Part shown: positions 34,065 through 42,416 of the stretch, in pieces
Layout of the letters: each line of letters begins with the position of its first letter
Position numbering within the stretch: position 1 is the first letter of the stretch
Assembly: GCA_035566435.1 (NCBI GenBank)
Contig: DATMRF010000148.1
Span: 1 to 48,187 of the forward strand
DNA length: 48,187 bases
DNA from: DATMRF01 sp035566435
Lineage (GTDB): Bacteria > Verrucomicrobiota > Verrucomicrobiia > Limisphaerales > UBA8199
Reading direction: 5' to 3'
Position numbers and translations under genes: made by a program
The notes under the pieces: model-generated
Seen by the model: the letters and a program-made list of their open reading frames with translations, nothing else
Told to the model about the DNA's origin: nothing
Databases searched by the model: none

Positions 34065-34112
34065 GCCAGAGCGGAGGAGTCGCGGTGAGCGAGGGACGAG
34101 CGAGGCCTGACT
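34038..34112. repeat. Gene-end repeat, second copy
   Basis: The last nine codons of the FGE-like gene and about 48 following bases repeat those at 32830-32912. They share GCCAGGTCAGTGAGC-like and GAGCGAGGGACGAGCGA blocks. Confidence 0.65.
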
Positions 34113-34364
34113 TAGTCCCTGCCCCCCGGCACGTCGAGCGCCCTCATTTTCGTTTTTATGATAAACCTTGAAAGAAATTCCCATCTCTGCTGTCCTAACT
34201 CCATGAAGGCAGGGCACGTTACAAGAACCAGTCGTGCACGATTGCGTGCACCAGCCGTCGGATAATCATAGTTACGCTGCGACGGCCATGGATGACAAAA
34301 CCCCACGGCAGACCGAGCAGGGCTGATCGCACGAAATGCTCCTGCCTGCGCTTCGGCGATTCTT

Positions 34365-34544
34365 ATGGGAGGCTGCTGGCTCATCCTGAGTTTTGGCCTG
34401 CTGTTGTTTCTGCGTCATGGCTTCGGGCGACCTGCCAGGGAGACTAATGTTGTGAGCTCAGTGCTTGTCGTCCTGGTTTGGACACTGACACCGATCCAGA
34501 TCGTAAGATACTTTCGTGAAAAGGACCGTCAAAACCGCAGCTAA
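34365..34544 (+). CDS. Small two-helix membrane protein (candidate)
   Basis: A 59-codon frame encodes two hydrophobic segments, CWLILSFGLLLFL (about 4-16) and SSVLVVLVWTLTPIQIV (about 32-48), separated by a basic loop. The C-terminus is strongly basic (RYFREKDRQNRS). This pattern of helices and positive cytoplasmic tail is protein-like. There is no recognisable ribosome-binding site and no family is recognised. It lies in a spacer between the FGE-like gene and the decayed cytochrome. Confidence 0.4.
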   Translation: MGGCWLILSFGLLLFLRHGFGRPARETNVVSSVLVVLVWTLTPIQIVRYFREKDRQNRS

Positions 34545-34586
34545 CCCCTCACGCCGGCCAACGCCGGGAGATCGTACAAAAGCCAC

Positions 34587-35444
34587 TCATTCGCGGAGGT
34601 GGACCGGACGATTATTCCGATGCTCCAGGAGTTGTAAAAGCACGTTCGTGTTAATCGTTGGGCCGGGCCCTGTTAGTGTCTCTTCGCGTGACGGCAGGGC
34701 AGCGGCGCCGGCGTGCCACAAATACAATGCTCTTTGCTTCGACTCACGCCAATGCTCAGGGGCGGATTCGAAGTCATAGGGAAAGGCTCCAAAACCGGGC
34801 AAATGCGTCAGAGAGCGGTAGGCGATAAATCGGATCGCCGCATAGCGGTCTTCCAAGGCATAAGCCAGGAGGGGGGCTTCCCAATCGTTCCCGGAAGCCA
34901 CCAACGCTGGTTCCCAGCCCAGGCTAAACGCAGCCAGCGCGCGTTGGCCCGTGTCGCCGCTCAGCAGAAGTTTTGCCGCCGCTGATATTTTCCTGTCTTC
35001 GTCGGTGAGGCCGGGCAGGGGTTGGCCGTACCATTCCGAGAGATGTTGGGCTGTCCATTGAAGGGTTTTGTCCAAATGGCATTGGTTGCAGGCAGTGGAC
35101 CGGCCGGTCTTCAGCGCGGACAGCACGGTTGGGCGGTCAATTTGATGCGAGCGAATCGCCCGGAGCAAGCCACACGACGTATAAGGCATGTAACAGTTGT
35201 AACAAAGTGAACCGGAAGAATCCGGGCCATGGTGGGTATGCGCCGCCAGAGCTTTTTCGGACTGGTGGTGACAACGGAGGCAAGCCTCGTTTCCGTTCAT
35301 TCCCTCTTTGAGTTGTTTATCCGGAGCGCTTTTATGCATGGAATGGCAGCTCACACAGGCCAGTGCGAGGCAGGGCAGGTTGTCCAGGTAAGTAAGAGTG
35401 CTAACGGGCGTCGGAGCATCCAGAAATGTGGCAGGCCGAATGCT
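34587..35444 (-). pseudogene. Decayed multiheme cytochrome with HEAT-like C-terminus
   Basis: The frame is open from the stop at 35445 down to 34587. It encodes the heme motif CVSCH (LACVSCHSMH, spanning 35354), then CLRCH and CNQCH. One expected site reads CYNCYMPY, where relatives have CYNCHMPY, so the axial histidine is lost. The remainder (RAIRSHQIDRPTVLSAL, QRALAAFSLGWEPA, AIRFIAYRSLTHLPGF) is the HEAT-like region of a planctomycete/verrucomicrobial multiheme family. The N-terminal half with signal peptide and further hemes is missing, and no good start codon exists (GTG at 35354 falls within a heme motif). It is almost certainly a remnant. Confidence 0.65.
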
Positions 35445-35567
35445 CTAAGACCCCGGAATCCCGATTATTCGGCTGGCCGCCCGTCGGCGGATGACGGGCG
35501 CTGGTTGTGCTTCCGCTTGAGGGGAGGGCGGGATTTTGTGGATCCGAGCCGTGTTGCGGACCTTGTT

Positions 35568-36212
35568 ATGTGTGAGTCTAAAGCGAGTAATAAGACTGTT
35601 GGCGGGCGCCGCCGGCTGATGACGTTGGCCGCGTTTGCGGTCTGGTTACTTGCCATGACTGCGGCAGCGGTTTGGATGACCCGGTACACAGGCATTCCGG
35701 GACCCGCTGAGAATGCCCCGGAGCACTGGCCCGCGCAGAGCACCATCGGGCTGAATCGAACCAATTTCACTTTAGTGATGTTTGCCCATCCTCATTGTCC
35801 CTGCACGCAGGCCAGCCTCGGCGAACTGGAGCGACTTATGGCTCGCACGCAGGGGCGCATGAGCGCCTATGTTCTCTTTCTCCAACCGGCTAGGTTGCCC
35901 GCGAGTTGGGCTGAGACTTCACTTCGGCGCCAAGCCACCGCTATTCCCGGGGTTGAGGTGCAAATGGACGCTGATGGCACTGAAGCTCGACGATTTGGGG
36001 CAACGACCTCGGGCGATGCCGTGGTTTACGCCGCGGACGGAAGTTTGCAATTCCATGGCGGCATCACCATCTCCCGCGGTCATGAGGGAGACAACACCGG
36101 CCTGAGCGCGCTCGTTGCCCTTTCGCGGGGGCAGCCCTTGGAAACAACGCAAGCCTCCGTCTTTGGCTGTTCGCTGTTCGAGACCCAATGCCGCAAAACA
36201 GGACACCCATGA
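35568..36212 (+). CDS. RedB-like thioredoxin-fold membrane protein
   Basis: This 214-residue protein has one N-terminal membrane helix (about 17-38) and a periplasmic thioredoxin-like domain. The redox-site region is MFAHPHCPCTQASLGELERL, with cysteines in a CPC arrangement. Further conserved phrases are RRFGATTSGDAVVY and GGITISRGHEGDN, as in proteins annotated RedB in planctomycetes and verrucomicrobia. The ATG at 35568 follows a run without coding character. Its stop overlaps the kinase ATG (ATGA at 36209), so it is translationally coupled and probably senses or sets a redox state for the kinase. A bare Cys in the C-terminal tail (FGCSLFETQC) is noted. Confidence 0.8.
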   Translation: MCESKASNKTVGGRRRLMTLAAFAVWLLAMTAAAVWMTRYTGIPGPAENAPEHWPAQSTIGLNRTNFTLVMFAHPHCPCTQASLGELERLMARTQGRMSAYVLFLQPARLPASWAETSLRRQATAIPGVEVQMDADGTEARRFGATTSGDAVVYAADGSLQFHGGITISRGHEGDNTGLSALVALSRGQPLETTQASVFGCSLFETQCRKTGHP

Positions 36213-38977
36213 ACGATTCTATCGCAGAGACCCATCAAGACGACGTGCCCACGCGCGCCGAGGCGCTATTCGACCAGGCACAATCGGACCTGCATCGGCG
36301 CATCGACCGGATGTTTTGCTACCTGCTGGTGGTCCAGTGGCTGGGCGGGATAGCCGCCGCGTTGTGGATTTCACCCAGGACCTGGATAGGCGCGAGCAGT
36401 TACACTCACTGGCACGTCTGGGCCGCAATTTTCTTCGGGGGCGCGTTAGCCGGGTTCCCGATATTGCTGGCTCGTTTGTTTCCTGGCCAGGCGCTCACGC
36501 GCCAGGCCATCGCCATCGCTCAAACCTTAACTTCGGCGCTGCTGATTCATCTCACCGGCGGGCGCATTGAAACGCATTTCCACGTTTTCGGGTCACTGGC
36601 GTTTCTGGCTTTCTATCGCGACTGGCGTGTGCTGCTGACCGCTACGCTGGTAGTGGCCAGCGACCACCTGGCGCGGGGTTTGTTTTGGCCACAGTCGGTG
36701 TTCGGAGTTCTAGCGGCAAGTCAATGGCGCTGGCTGGAACATGCCGGATGGGTGCTGTTTGAGGATATCTTCCTGTATGTCTCGATCCGCCAGGGTCTGC
36801 TGGAGATGCGCGAAACCGCCACGCGCCGTGCCGGCCTGGAATCTTTGAACGAACACTTCGAAATGCAGGTGGCGGAGCGCACACGGGACCTTGAAACCGC
36901 CAATGGCAGCCTGAAGGCTGCGCATCTTCGCTCCCAGGAGCTGGCCGAAACCGCGCTGGAGGCCAGCCGGGCCAAAGGGGATTTCCTGGCCAGCATGAGC
37001 CACGAAATCCGAACGCCGATGAATGGAGTCATTGGCATGCTGGGGCTGTTACGGGAGACCTCACTTTCGGACCGACAGCGGCAGTTTGTTCAGATTGCCC
37101 GTGGCAGCGCTGAAAACCTGCTGACGGTCATCAACGATATTTTGGATTTCTCAAAGATCGAGGCGGGCAAGCTTTCCATCGAACCGATTCCGTTTGATTT
37201 GCAGGACGCCATCGAGGAAGCGAGCGAAATCTTCGCGCCGGGTCTTGCCGAAAAATCCCTCGAATTGATCGTGCAATACTCGGCCGATGCTCCGCGTCAT
37301 GTCGTGGGAGATCCGGGACGGGTGCGCCAGGTGCTTACCAACCTGGTCAGCAACGCGATTAAATTTACCGAGCGCGGTCACGTGCTGCTCAAATTGGAAT
37401 GTGAATGCAAAAGTGAAACGGAGGCGGTGGTCAAATTCTCCGTCGAAGATACCGGCATTGGCATCCCGCCGGAAAAGCTGCGCATTTTGTTCGAAAAATT
37501 TACCCAGGCCGATTCCTCGACGACCCGGCGTTTCGGCGGGACCGGTCTCGGGCTGGCCATCAGCAAGCAATTGACCGAGTTGATGGGAGGCAAGGTGGGG
37601 GTTGCCAGTGAACCTGGGAAGGGATCCACGTTTTGGTTTACGGTGCCCTTTGGTGTTGCGAATGCCCCGAGTGAAACCCGATCCCACGCCGGACTGGTGG
37701 GTGTCCGCGTACTCATCGTCGATGACAACGAAGTCAATCGCCAGGTGCTCCAGGGACAGATTGCGAATTGGCGGATGCGTCCCGGCGTTTGCGCTTCCGG
37801 CGCCGAAGCGCTTGCCGCTCTGCGGCAGGCCGTGGCTGCGGGGGATCCCTATCATCTTGCGGTGCTCGATTATCAGATGCCGGAAATGGATGGGGCGATG
37901 CTCGCCCGAGCCGCCAAGGCAGATGTTTCCTTACGCGATACGATGCTAATCATTCTGACCTCGTTAGGACAACCGGACGATGCAAGCGAACTCAAACAAG
38001 CGGGTATTTTTGCTTGCCTGTCCAAACCCGCGAGGCAATCCAAACTCTGGGATGTGCTGGCCGAAGCCTGGGCTGCACGCCTGAAACAATCCCCGGCCCA
38101 GATGCTTACGCTACCCGCCGCCCTGCCCTCCCCCGCCCCGGCCAGGCGAGCGCGAGTCGTCACGCCGCGAACCTTGGTGGTCGATGATGGGACGACCAAC
38201 CAGAAAGTGGGCCGCCTCATGCTGGAAAACCTGGGGTGCCATGTGGACGTTGCTGCCAACGGCAAGGAGGCGGTCGAGATGCTTGACCTGTTACCCTACG
38301 ACGCTGTGTTCATGGATTGTGAAATGCCGGAGATGGATGGTTACGAGGCCACCGCTGAGATACGCCGCCGCCAGGCCGGCCAACCGAGGGTGCCGATCAT
38401 CGCCATGACCGCCAAAGCTATCAACGGCGATCGCGAACGCTGTCTGGCCGCCGGCATGGACGATTATATCAGCAAGCCGGTGCGAGTGGAGGACCTCGAA
38501 GCTGCTTTGGAACGATGGGTGCCGGACGGCGACACTCAGCAAGTGGCAAAACCGGGCACGGCCTCGCAAGTGCCAGGCAACGGGGACGGGCGGTGCTCGA
38601 ACCACAATGGTGCCGGCGCGGCGCTCGATCCGGCAGTTACCGAACAACTTCGGACCCTGGCACAAGCAACAAACCCCGCGCTGTTAAACGAAATATATGA
38701 AAGCTTCGTTAGCAGTGCGGTGGGTTACCGCGACACGGTGCGCCAGGCCGCAGCCTCGGGTAACGCAGAGGAAATGGCCAAGGCAGCCCATTCGCTACGG
38801 GGCGCGAGCGCCAATATCGGTGCGAAGGCCATGGCTGAGCTGGCTCGCGCCTTGGAGGGGCTTGGGCATTCGCCCTCCCCGACGGACGCCGCAGAACTCA
38901 TCAGTCAACTCGAACAGGAGCTCGAGCGCGTCGAACTCGAAATCCAAGCGTTAATCCCGACAAAGGTACTTGCATGA
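36209..38977 (+). CDS. Hybrid histidine kinase with His-rich membrane sensor, two receiver domains and HPt
   Basis: This 922-residue protein starts with a membrane sensor of five to six helices (about 35-205) containing the phrases GGRIETHFHVFGSLAFLA, ASDHLARGLFWP and LEHAGWVLFED. A coiled coil (210-255) follows, then a HisKA domain (FLASMSHEIRTPMNGVIGML) and an ATPase domain (LTNLVSNAIKFTERG, GTGLGLAISKQL). Receiver 1 is VRVLIVDDNEVNRQ with LDYQMPEMDG. Receiver 2 is TLVVDDGTTNQK with MDCEMPEMDG and SKPV. The HPt domain carries H in KAAHSLRGASANIGA. Receiver 2 has VDDG in place of the usual VDDN. It phosphorelays to the response regulator encoded next, with which it overlaps by four bases. 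Confidence 0.92.
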   Translation: MNDSIAETHQDDVPTRAEALFDQAQSDLHRRIDRMFCYLLVVQWLGGIAAALWISPRTWIGASSYTHWHVWAAIFFGGALAGFPILLARLFPGQALTRQAIAIAQTLTSALLIHLTGGRIETHFHVFGSLAFLAFYRDWRVLLTATLVVASDHLARGLFWPQSVFGVLAASQWRWLEHAGWVLFEDIFLYVSIRQGLLEMRETATRRAGLESLNEHFEMQVAERTRDLETANGSLKAAHLRSQELAETALEASRAKGDFLASMSHEIRTPMNGVIGMLGLLRETSLSDRQRQFVQIARGSAENLLTVINDILDFSKIEAGKLSIEPIPFDLQDAIEEASEIFAPGLAEKSLELIVQYSADAPRHVVGDPGRVRQVLTNLVSNAIKFTERGHVLLKLECECKSETEAVVKFSVEDTGIGIPPEKLRILFEKFTQADSSTTRRFGGTGLGLAISKQLTELMGGKVGVASEPGKGSTFWFTVPFGVANAPSETRSHAGLVGVRVLIVDDNEVNRQVLQGQIANWRMRPGVCASGAEALAALRQAVAAGDPYHLAVLDYQMPEMDGAMLARAAKADVSLRDTMLIILTSLGQPDDASELKQAGIFACLSKPARQSKLWDVLAEAWAARLKQSPAQMLTLPAALPSPAPARRARVVTPRTLVVDDGTTNQKVGRLMLENLGCHVDVAANGKEAVEMLDLLPYDAVFMDCEMPEMDGYEATAEIRRRQAGQPRVPIIAMTAKAINGDRERCLAAGMDDYISKPVRVEDLEAALERWVPDGDTQQVAKPGTASQVPGNGDGRCSNHNGAGAALDPAVTEQLRTLAQATNPALLNEIYESFVSSAVGYRDTVRQAAASGNAEEMAKAAHSLRGASANIGAKAMAELARALEGLGHSPSPTDAAELISQLEQELERVELEIQALIPTKVLA

Positions 38978-39639
38978 ACATACTCATCGTAGATGACGAT
39001 CCAACGTCCCGGATCGTGCTCGACGCCACGCTCAAAAAGCTTGGCCATCAGGTCACCGCCGCTTCAAGCGCCGACGAAGCCCTGAAGGTGCTGGAAAGCG
39101 GCCACGTGCCGGTCCTGATTTCGGACATGGTGATGCCCGGCATGAACGGTTTGGATTTGTGCCGGCGCATTCGGGCGGCCAACCGTCCCCTGTACACTTA
39201 CATCATTCTTTTGACGATGGTATCGGGAAAATACGGCTACCTTGTCGGCATGAAGGCCGGTGCCGACGATTTCATCGGCAAGCCCTTCGACGAGGATATG
39301 CTCGCGGCTCGACTGGTTGCGGCTGAGCGCCTCTTGAGTCTCCATTCGCAGGTCAAGCAGCTCACCGGGCTGCTTCCGATCTGTTGCGTCTGCAAAAAGG
39401 TGCGCGATGACCAAAACTATTGGCAGCAAGTTGAGGCCTATATCGCTAAACGAACCGACGCGAAGTTCTCACACTCTTACTGTCCCAGTTGTTTTGATAA
39501 AGCGGTCCGCGAGATCGAGGCCATGCCCGAAGCCGACTCGCCGGTGGACCATGTGAACGCACGCGGGAATGGCAGCGCCACGGGCGGTACTAAAGCGAAG
39601 GCGGAAGCCAGCTTGGGCCGGCGACTGGCACAAGGCTAA
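38974..39639 (+). CDS. Response regulator with C-terminal Cys-rich (PICxxCKK) module
   Basis: This 221-residue protein has an N-terminal receiver (MNILIVDDDPTSRIVLDATL, phosphoacceptor D in LISDMVMPGMNGLDL, K in FIGKPFD). A module from about residue 129 holds LTGLLPICCVCKKVRDDQNY, then AKFSHSYCPSCFDK. This Cys-x2-Cys...Cys-x2-Cys arrangement is common at the end of verrucomicrobial and deltaproteobacterial sensor proteins and probably binds zinc. No DNA-binding or enzymatic output domain is present. The last 35 residues are low in complexity and basic. Coupled to the kinase by ATGA at 38974, it probably signals by protein interaction. Confidence 0.88.
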   Translation: MNILIVDDDPTSRIVLDATLKKLGHQVTAASSADEALKVLESGHVPVLISDMVMPGMNGLDLCRRIRAANRPLYTYIILLTMVSGKYGYLVGMKAGADDFIGKPFDEDMLAARLVAAERLLSLHSQVKQLTGLLPICCVCKKVRDDQNYWQQVEAYIAKRTDAKFSHSYCPSCFDKAVREIEAMPEADSPVDHVNARGNGSATGGTKAKAEASLGRRLAQG

Positions 39640-39722
39640 GTGGCGGGCTTCTCATTCAGTCAGTCTCGAAAAAACAACGCCTGCGTCGCGAATCCAGGAA
39701 GTGAGCACGTTCGGCTGGTCCC

Positions 39723-39941
39723 TCACGACGCCAGGATTATCGCGTCGCTCACAATGAGGATGCCGCCGACGAACTGCTGCCAATTCAACCGCTCCCCAAG
39801 CACAAGCGCCGCCAGGGCGATGGCGAAGACGACGCTTAACTTGTCCACGGGCGCCACCCGTGAGGCCGGGCCGAGTTGGAGCGCGCGAAAGTAGCAAAGC
39901 CAGGCCAAGAATGTAACGGGGTCGGTCCTGCATAACCGCAT
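39723..39941 (-). pseudogene. C-terminal remnant of an EamA/DMT-family transporter
   Basis: The frame encodes about 64 residues with the signature LCYFRALQLGPASRVAPVDK, LSVVFAIALAALVLGERL and GGILIVSDAIIL. This is the second half of the short (about 140-residue) EamA transporters. The N-terminal half is missing. Similarity begins at about VTFLAW, exactly where the left arm of a hairpin repeat (39919-39941) ends. The first eight codons, MRLCRTDP, come from the repeat. It is a gene remnant truncated by, or recombined at, the element. Confidence 0.75.
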
Positions 39942-39990
39942 CTTTTGTGCTGGAAAAGTACGGAAACATGCGTTTATGCGGGACCGACCC
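39919..39990. repeat. Hairpin element with outward ATGs, copy 1
   Basis: Arms 39919-39941 and 39968-39990 are 23 bases each, complementary at 21 positions, with a 26-base loop. Read outward, each arm is ATGCR-N4-TGC-N3-ACYGACCC. Each arm starts an open frame (MRLCRTDP on minus, MRLCGTDP on plus). The same arm pattern occurs at 45915-45965. Confidence 0.8.
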
Positions 39991-40159
39991 GTTTAAGGAA
40001 TCGGCTCTGCCCCGGTTTATCCGCAAGCCCAAGGCCATCCGCTCGTGGGACGGGAGCAAAATGCCGGGCTTTGGACCCGAAGTTTTTTCGGACGAGGATA
40101 TCGCAAATATCGTGGCTTACCTGAAAGAAATGGCGTCTGAAAAACCCCACATCGACTGA
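39968..40159 (+). pseudogene. C-terminal remnant of a cytochrome c
   Basis: After eight codons supplied by the hairpin arm, the frame reads ALPRFIRKPKAIRSWDGSKM and PGFGPEVFSDEDIANIVAYL. This is the distal-methionine half (KMPGF) and last helix of a class I cytochrome c. The heme-binding CxxCH half is absent, so it cannot function. It stands back to back with the EamA remnant at the same hairpin, showing that the element lies at a junction of two deletions. Confidence 0.75.
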
Positions 40160-40540
40160 GGCAGCGGCGCCCACTTAGTCGCCTACTTTGGTTGGCCCGC
40201 TGTAGCTCCGAACGCAAGCTCAGCTGCACGCTAACGAGGCGAGACCATGGCCGACCCCTTCGACGTTCGACATTCGCATACCGTTCGAATACCAGCAGGA
40301 GCGCTGTCGTGGTCGCACCGCTTGGCGTTGGCGTCGTTGGCGTAAATCATTACCGGGGAGGTGGCAGCCGACCTGGCTAGAAGAGCGAGCGAGGTAACCA
40401 GTTCGGACCGCAGATGGACAACACCCGGGAAAATATTCGCCAGTGTCGGCGAGTCGCCCGCAGGCTGCTGCAACGGTCCTGTGCGGCAGCACCCGCGGCC
40501 CGTCAGATCCGGGCGACGCTCCCGGCAAGGCCAGCCAAAA
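40160..40540. other. Spacer without a recognised gene
   Basis: About 380 bases between the cytochrome remnant and the end of the repeat protein. Minus-strand frames here show a faintly protein-like stretch (LANIFPGVVHLRSELVTSLA) but match nothing I know, and may be a decayed gene. No terminator was recognised. Confidence 0.4.
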
Positions 40541-41146
40541 TTACTGCCATGCATCTTCCCACCAGGTGCTCCACACGGCGTTGTCGAAACCGATCACGAA
40601 CAGGTCGACATGATCGTTGGTGCGCGCCACGGTCGCGATCTGCTGCGTGGTGTGGTCGAACACGGTTTCGGGATGGATTTGGAACCAAGGCGACCAGCCG
40701 GGGCCCGCTTCCCACCAAGTGCTCCACACGGCGTTGTCAAAGCCGATCACGAACAGGTCGACGTGATCGTTGGTGCGCGCCACAGTGGCGATCTGCTGCG
40801 TGGTGTGGTCGAACACGGTTTCGGGGTGGATTTGAAACCAAGGCGACCAACCGGGGCCCTGCTCCCACCATGTGCTCCACACAGCGTTGTCGAAGCCGAT
40901 CACGAACAGGTCGACGTGATTTTGGGTGCGCGCCACGGTCGCGATCCGCTGGGTGGTGTGGTCGAACACGGTTTCGGGGTGGATCTGGAACCAAGGCGAC
41001 CAGCCGGGGCCCGGTTCCCACCAGGTGCTCCACACAGCATTGTCGAAGCCGATCACAAACAGGTCGACGTGATTGTTGGTGCGCGCCACGGTGGCGATCT
41101 GCTGCGTGGTGTGGTCGAACACGGTTTCGGGGTGGATTTGAAACCA
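40541..41146. repeat. Four near-identical 153-bp tandem repeats
   Basis: Units recur with exact 153-base spacing; the CCCACC landmark is at 40558, 40711, 40864 and 41017. Differences are few (AACGAT, AACAAT or CAAAAT-type codons after the ART triplet, CAG/CGG, and the residue after TWWE), so the array is recent or homogenised. Confidence 0.9.
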
Positions 41147-42016
41147 CCCGCCCGCTGGAATAACGCACGAGTTGTCGATTTGGGACCAGTAGGCCTGCAC
41201 CTGAACCCCATTTACCCGCGCGGTGGAGTTGCATACATCACCGATCTCGCACTGGTTTGGCGTGTTGCAGGGCGTCTGTCGCCAGGCGGGTGACCCTGTG
41301 GTTTGCGGATCGGTGCACGCCTCAACGAGCTCATGGGAGAACGTGGTAGTGATCGGATCGATGCTACCGGGATTTCCTATCCAGGCGACATGGGCCCAAT
41401 CGTTGTCAACGTCGAACAGGTCATAGTCGCTCCAGACTACCGCACTGTGTGCTCCGGACGCGCCACCGGGCCCGTAATTGGCGTAGGTAGGCATGAAGAC
41501 GCAGACGAACAGACCCCAGTCTTCATCCGGCTCCGGCAGGGTTCCACTGTCGATCAAGCCGATCACGAACTGTTGGACATTTGCGTCGTTGAATGGATTG
41601 GGAGGATCGCTATTTGTGACGAATGTCGTTCCGCGGACCCTTCCCTTCCCGCTGCAGCCATACTGCGTGAGCCTGCTCATGTATGGGCCACGCAGGATGT
41701 CGTTCACCGCCTGCTGGATAGCGCTCGGCGAGACCGGCGGAGTGCGTCCCCATTCCCTCCCCCAGAACACGAGCTGGACGTCGACGTTGCCGATTACCGG
41801 ACCACCCGAGTTTGCGAACGTCGTGCCGGGCGGTGCATCACCGTAGGTGTTCAGCTTGCTTCCGATAGCCGCGGAAGCCTTTCCGGTAGAGGGGACGACC
41901 CCCAGTCCGGGTGGCAACCGGTACGTTCGTTTATCAATTCGTTTGGACCGAATTGAGTCGACTCTCGACTCCTTAATGGAACTGGAGCGGATGTGTTTGC
42001 TGATTTTCTGTTTCAT
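40541..42016 (-). CDS. Putative zinc-motif protein with four 51-residue propeller-type repeats
   Basis: This 491-residue protein starts with a very basic segment (about 1-35) without a clear signal peptide. A domain around 60-300 follows with NVDVQLVFWGREW and a HELVEACTDP motif near residue 230 (HExxE...D, as in putative zinc-dependent hydrolases of the EXORDIUM-like or related families). The C-terminal 205 residues are four tandem 51-residue units (GWSPWFQIHPETVFDHTT and DLFVIGFDNAVWSTWWE), resembling blades of PLL/fucose-lectin-type beta-propellers. The ATG at 42016 has a strong ribosome site, AAAGGAGA. Four blades would not close a usual seven-bladed propeller, so oligomerisation or another fold is possible. 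Confidence 0.75.
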   Translation of the reverse strand: MKQKISKHIRSSSIKESRVDSIRSKRIDKRTYRLPPGLGVVPSTGKASAAIGSKLNTYGDAPPGTTFANSGGPVIGNVDVQLVFWGREWGRTPPVSPSAIQQAVNDILRGPYMSRLTQYGCSGKGRVRGTTFVTNSDPPNPFNDANVQQFVIGLIDSGTLPEPDEDWGLFVCVFMPTYANYGPGGASGAHSAVVWSDYDLFDVDNDWAHVAWIGNPGSIDPITTTFSHELVEACTDPQTTGSPAWRQTPCNTPNQCEIGDVCNSTARVNGVQVQAYWSQIDNSCVIPAGGWFQIHPETVFDHTTQQIATVARTNNHVDLFVIGFDNAVWSTWWEPGPGWSPWFQIHPETVFDHTTQRIATVARTQNHVDLFVIGFDNAVWSTWWEQGPGWSPWFQIHPETVFDHTTQQIATVARTNDHVDLFVIGFDNAVWSTWWEAGPGWSPWFQIHPETVFDHTTQQIATVARTNDHVDLFVIGFDNAVWSTWWEDAWQ

Positions 42017-42020
42017 AATA

Positions 42021-42030
42021 GTTCTCCTTT
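42021..42030 (-). promoter_or_regulatory. Strong ribosome-binding site
   Basis: AAAGGAGAAC on the minus strand lies four bases before the ATG at 42016. It is among the clearest Shine-Dalgarno sequences in the window, decides the start of the repeat protein, and implies efficient translation. Confidence 0.75.
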
Positions 42031-42416
42031 CATGCTGATGTCCTGAGACTTTTCGGAAATTGCTGTCGTTACCGCACAAGCGAACTCATTCGGGCCAAAA
42101 GGTTTCTTCATTCGCACCGGTCCTTGCTTCTTAATCTCCCGGCCGCGTCTGGAAAGGGCGCAAGCGGCGGCGTTCGGTTGTTTTAATAAAGGGGACAAGG
42201 GAACCTTATGCACAGCGGCAGCCCTTGTCCAGTGCAATTCTGATATTTTTGTTGTCCTCAGGTTTCGGGGGTGCTGAGTGGTCAATCCACAACCCATAGG
42301 TGCGCCGGCACGTTCCGATGCGGATTCCATGCGTGAGTTCCATGCCGGAGGGGTTCCGCACGATCTGGGGCCCACCTTACATGGAGGCGCGCGGGTAATC
42401 ACGGTACGACAAGTCG
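42031..42416. other. Spacer between the repeat protein and the NACHT gene
   Basis: No gene is recognised. On the minus strand this stretch should carry the promoter of the repeat-protein gene, but no convincing boxes were identified. Confidence 0.45.

Noticed and set aside
40200..40240. A possible integron attC site around GCTAACGAGGC
   Set aside because: No matching inverse core or paired internal boxes were found at suitable spacing.
40541..41146. A CRISPR array
   Set aside because: The 153-base units are contiguous, in frame and encode a protein repeat; no spacer-repeat alternation exists anywhere in the window.
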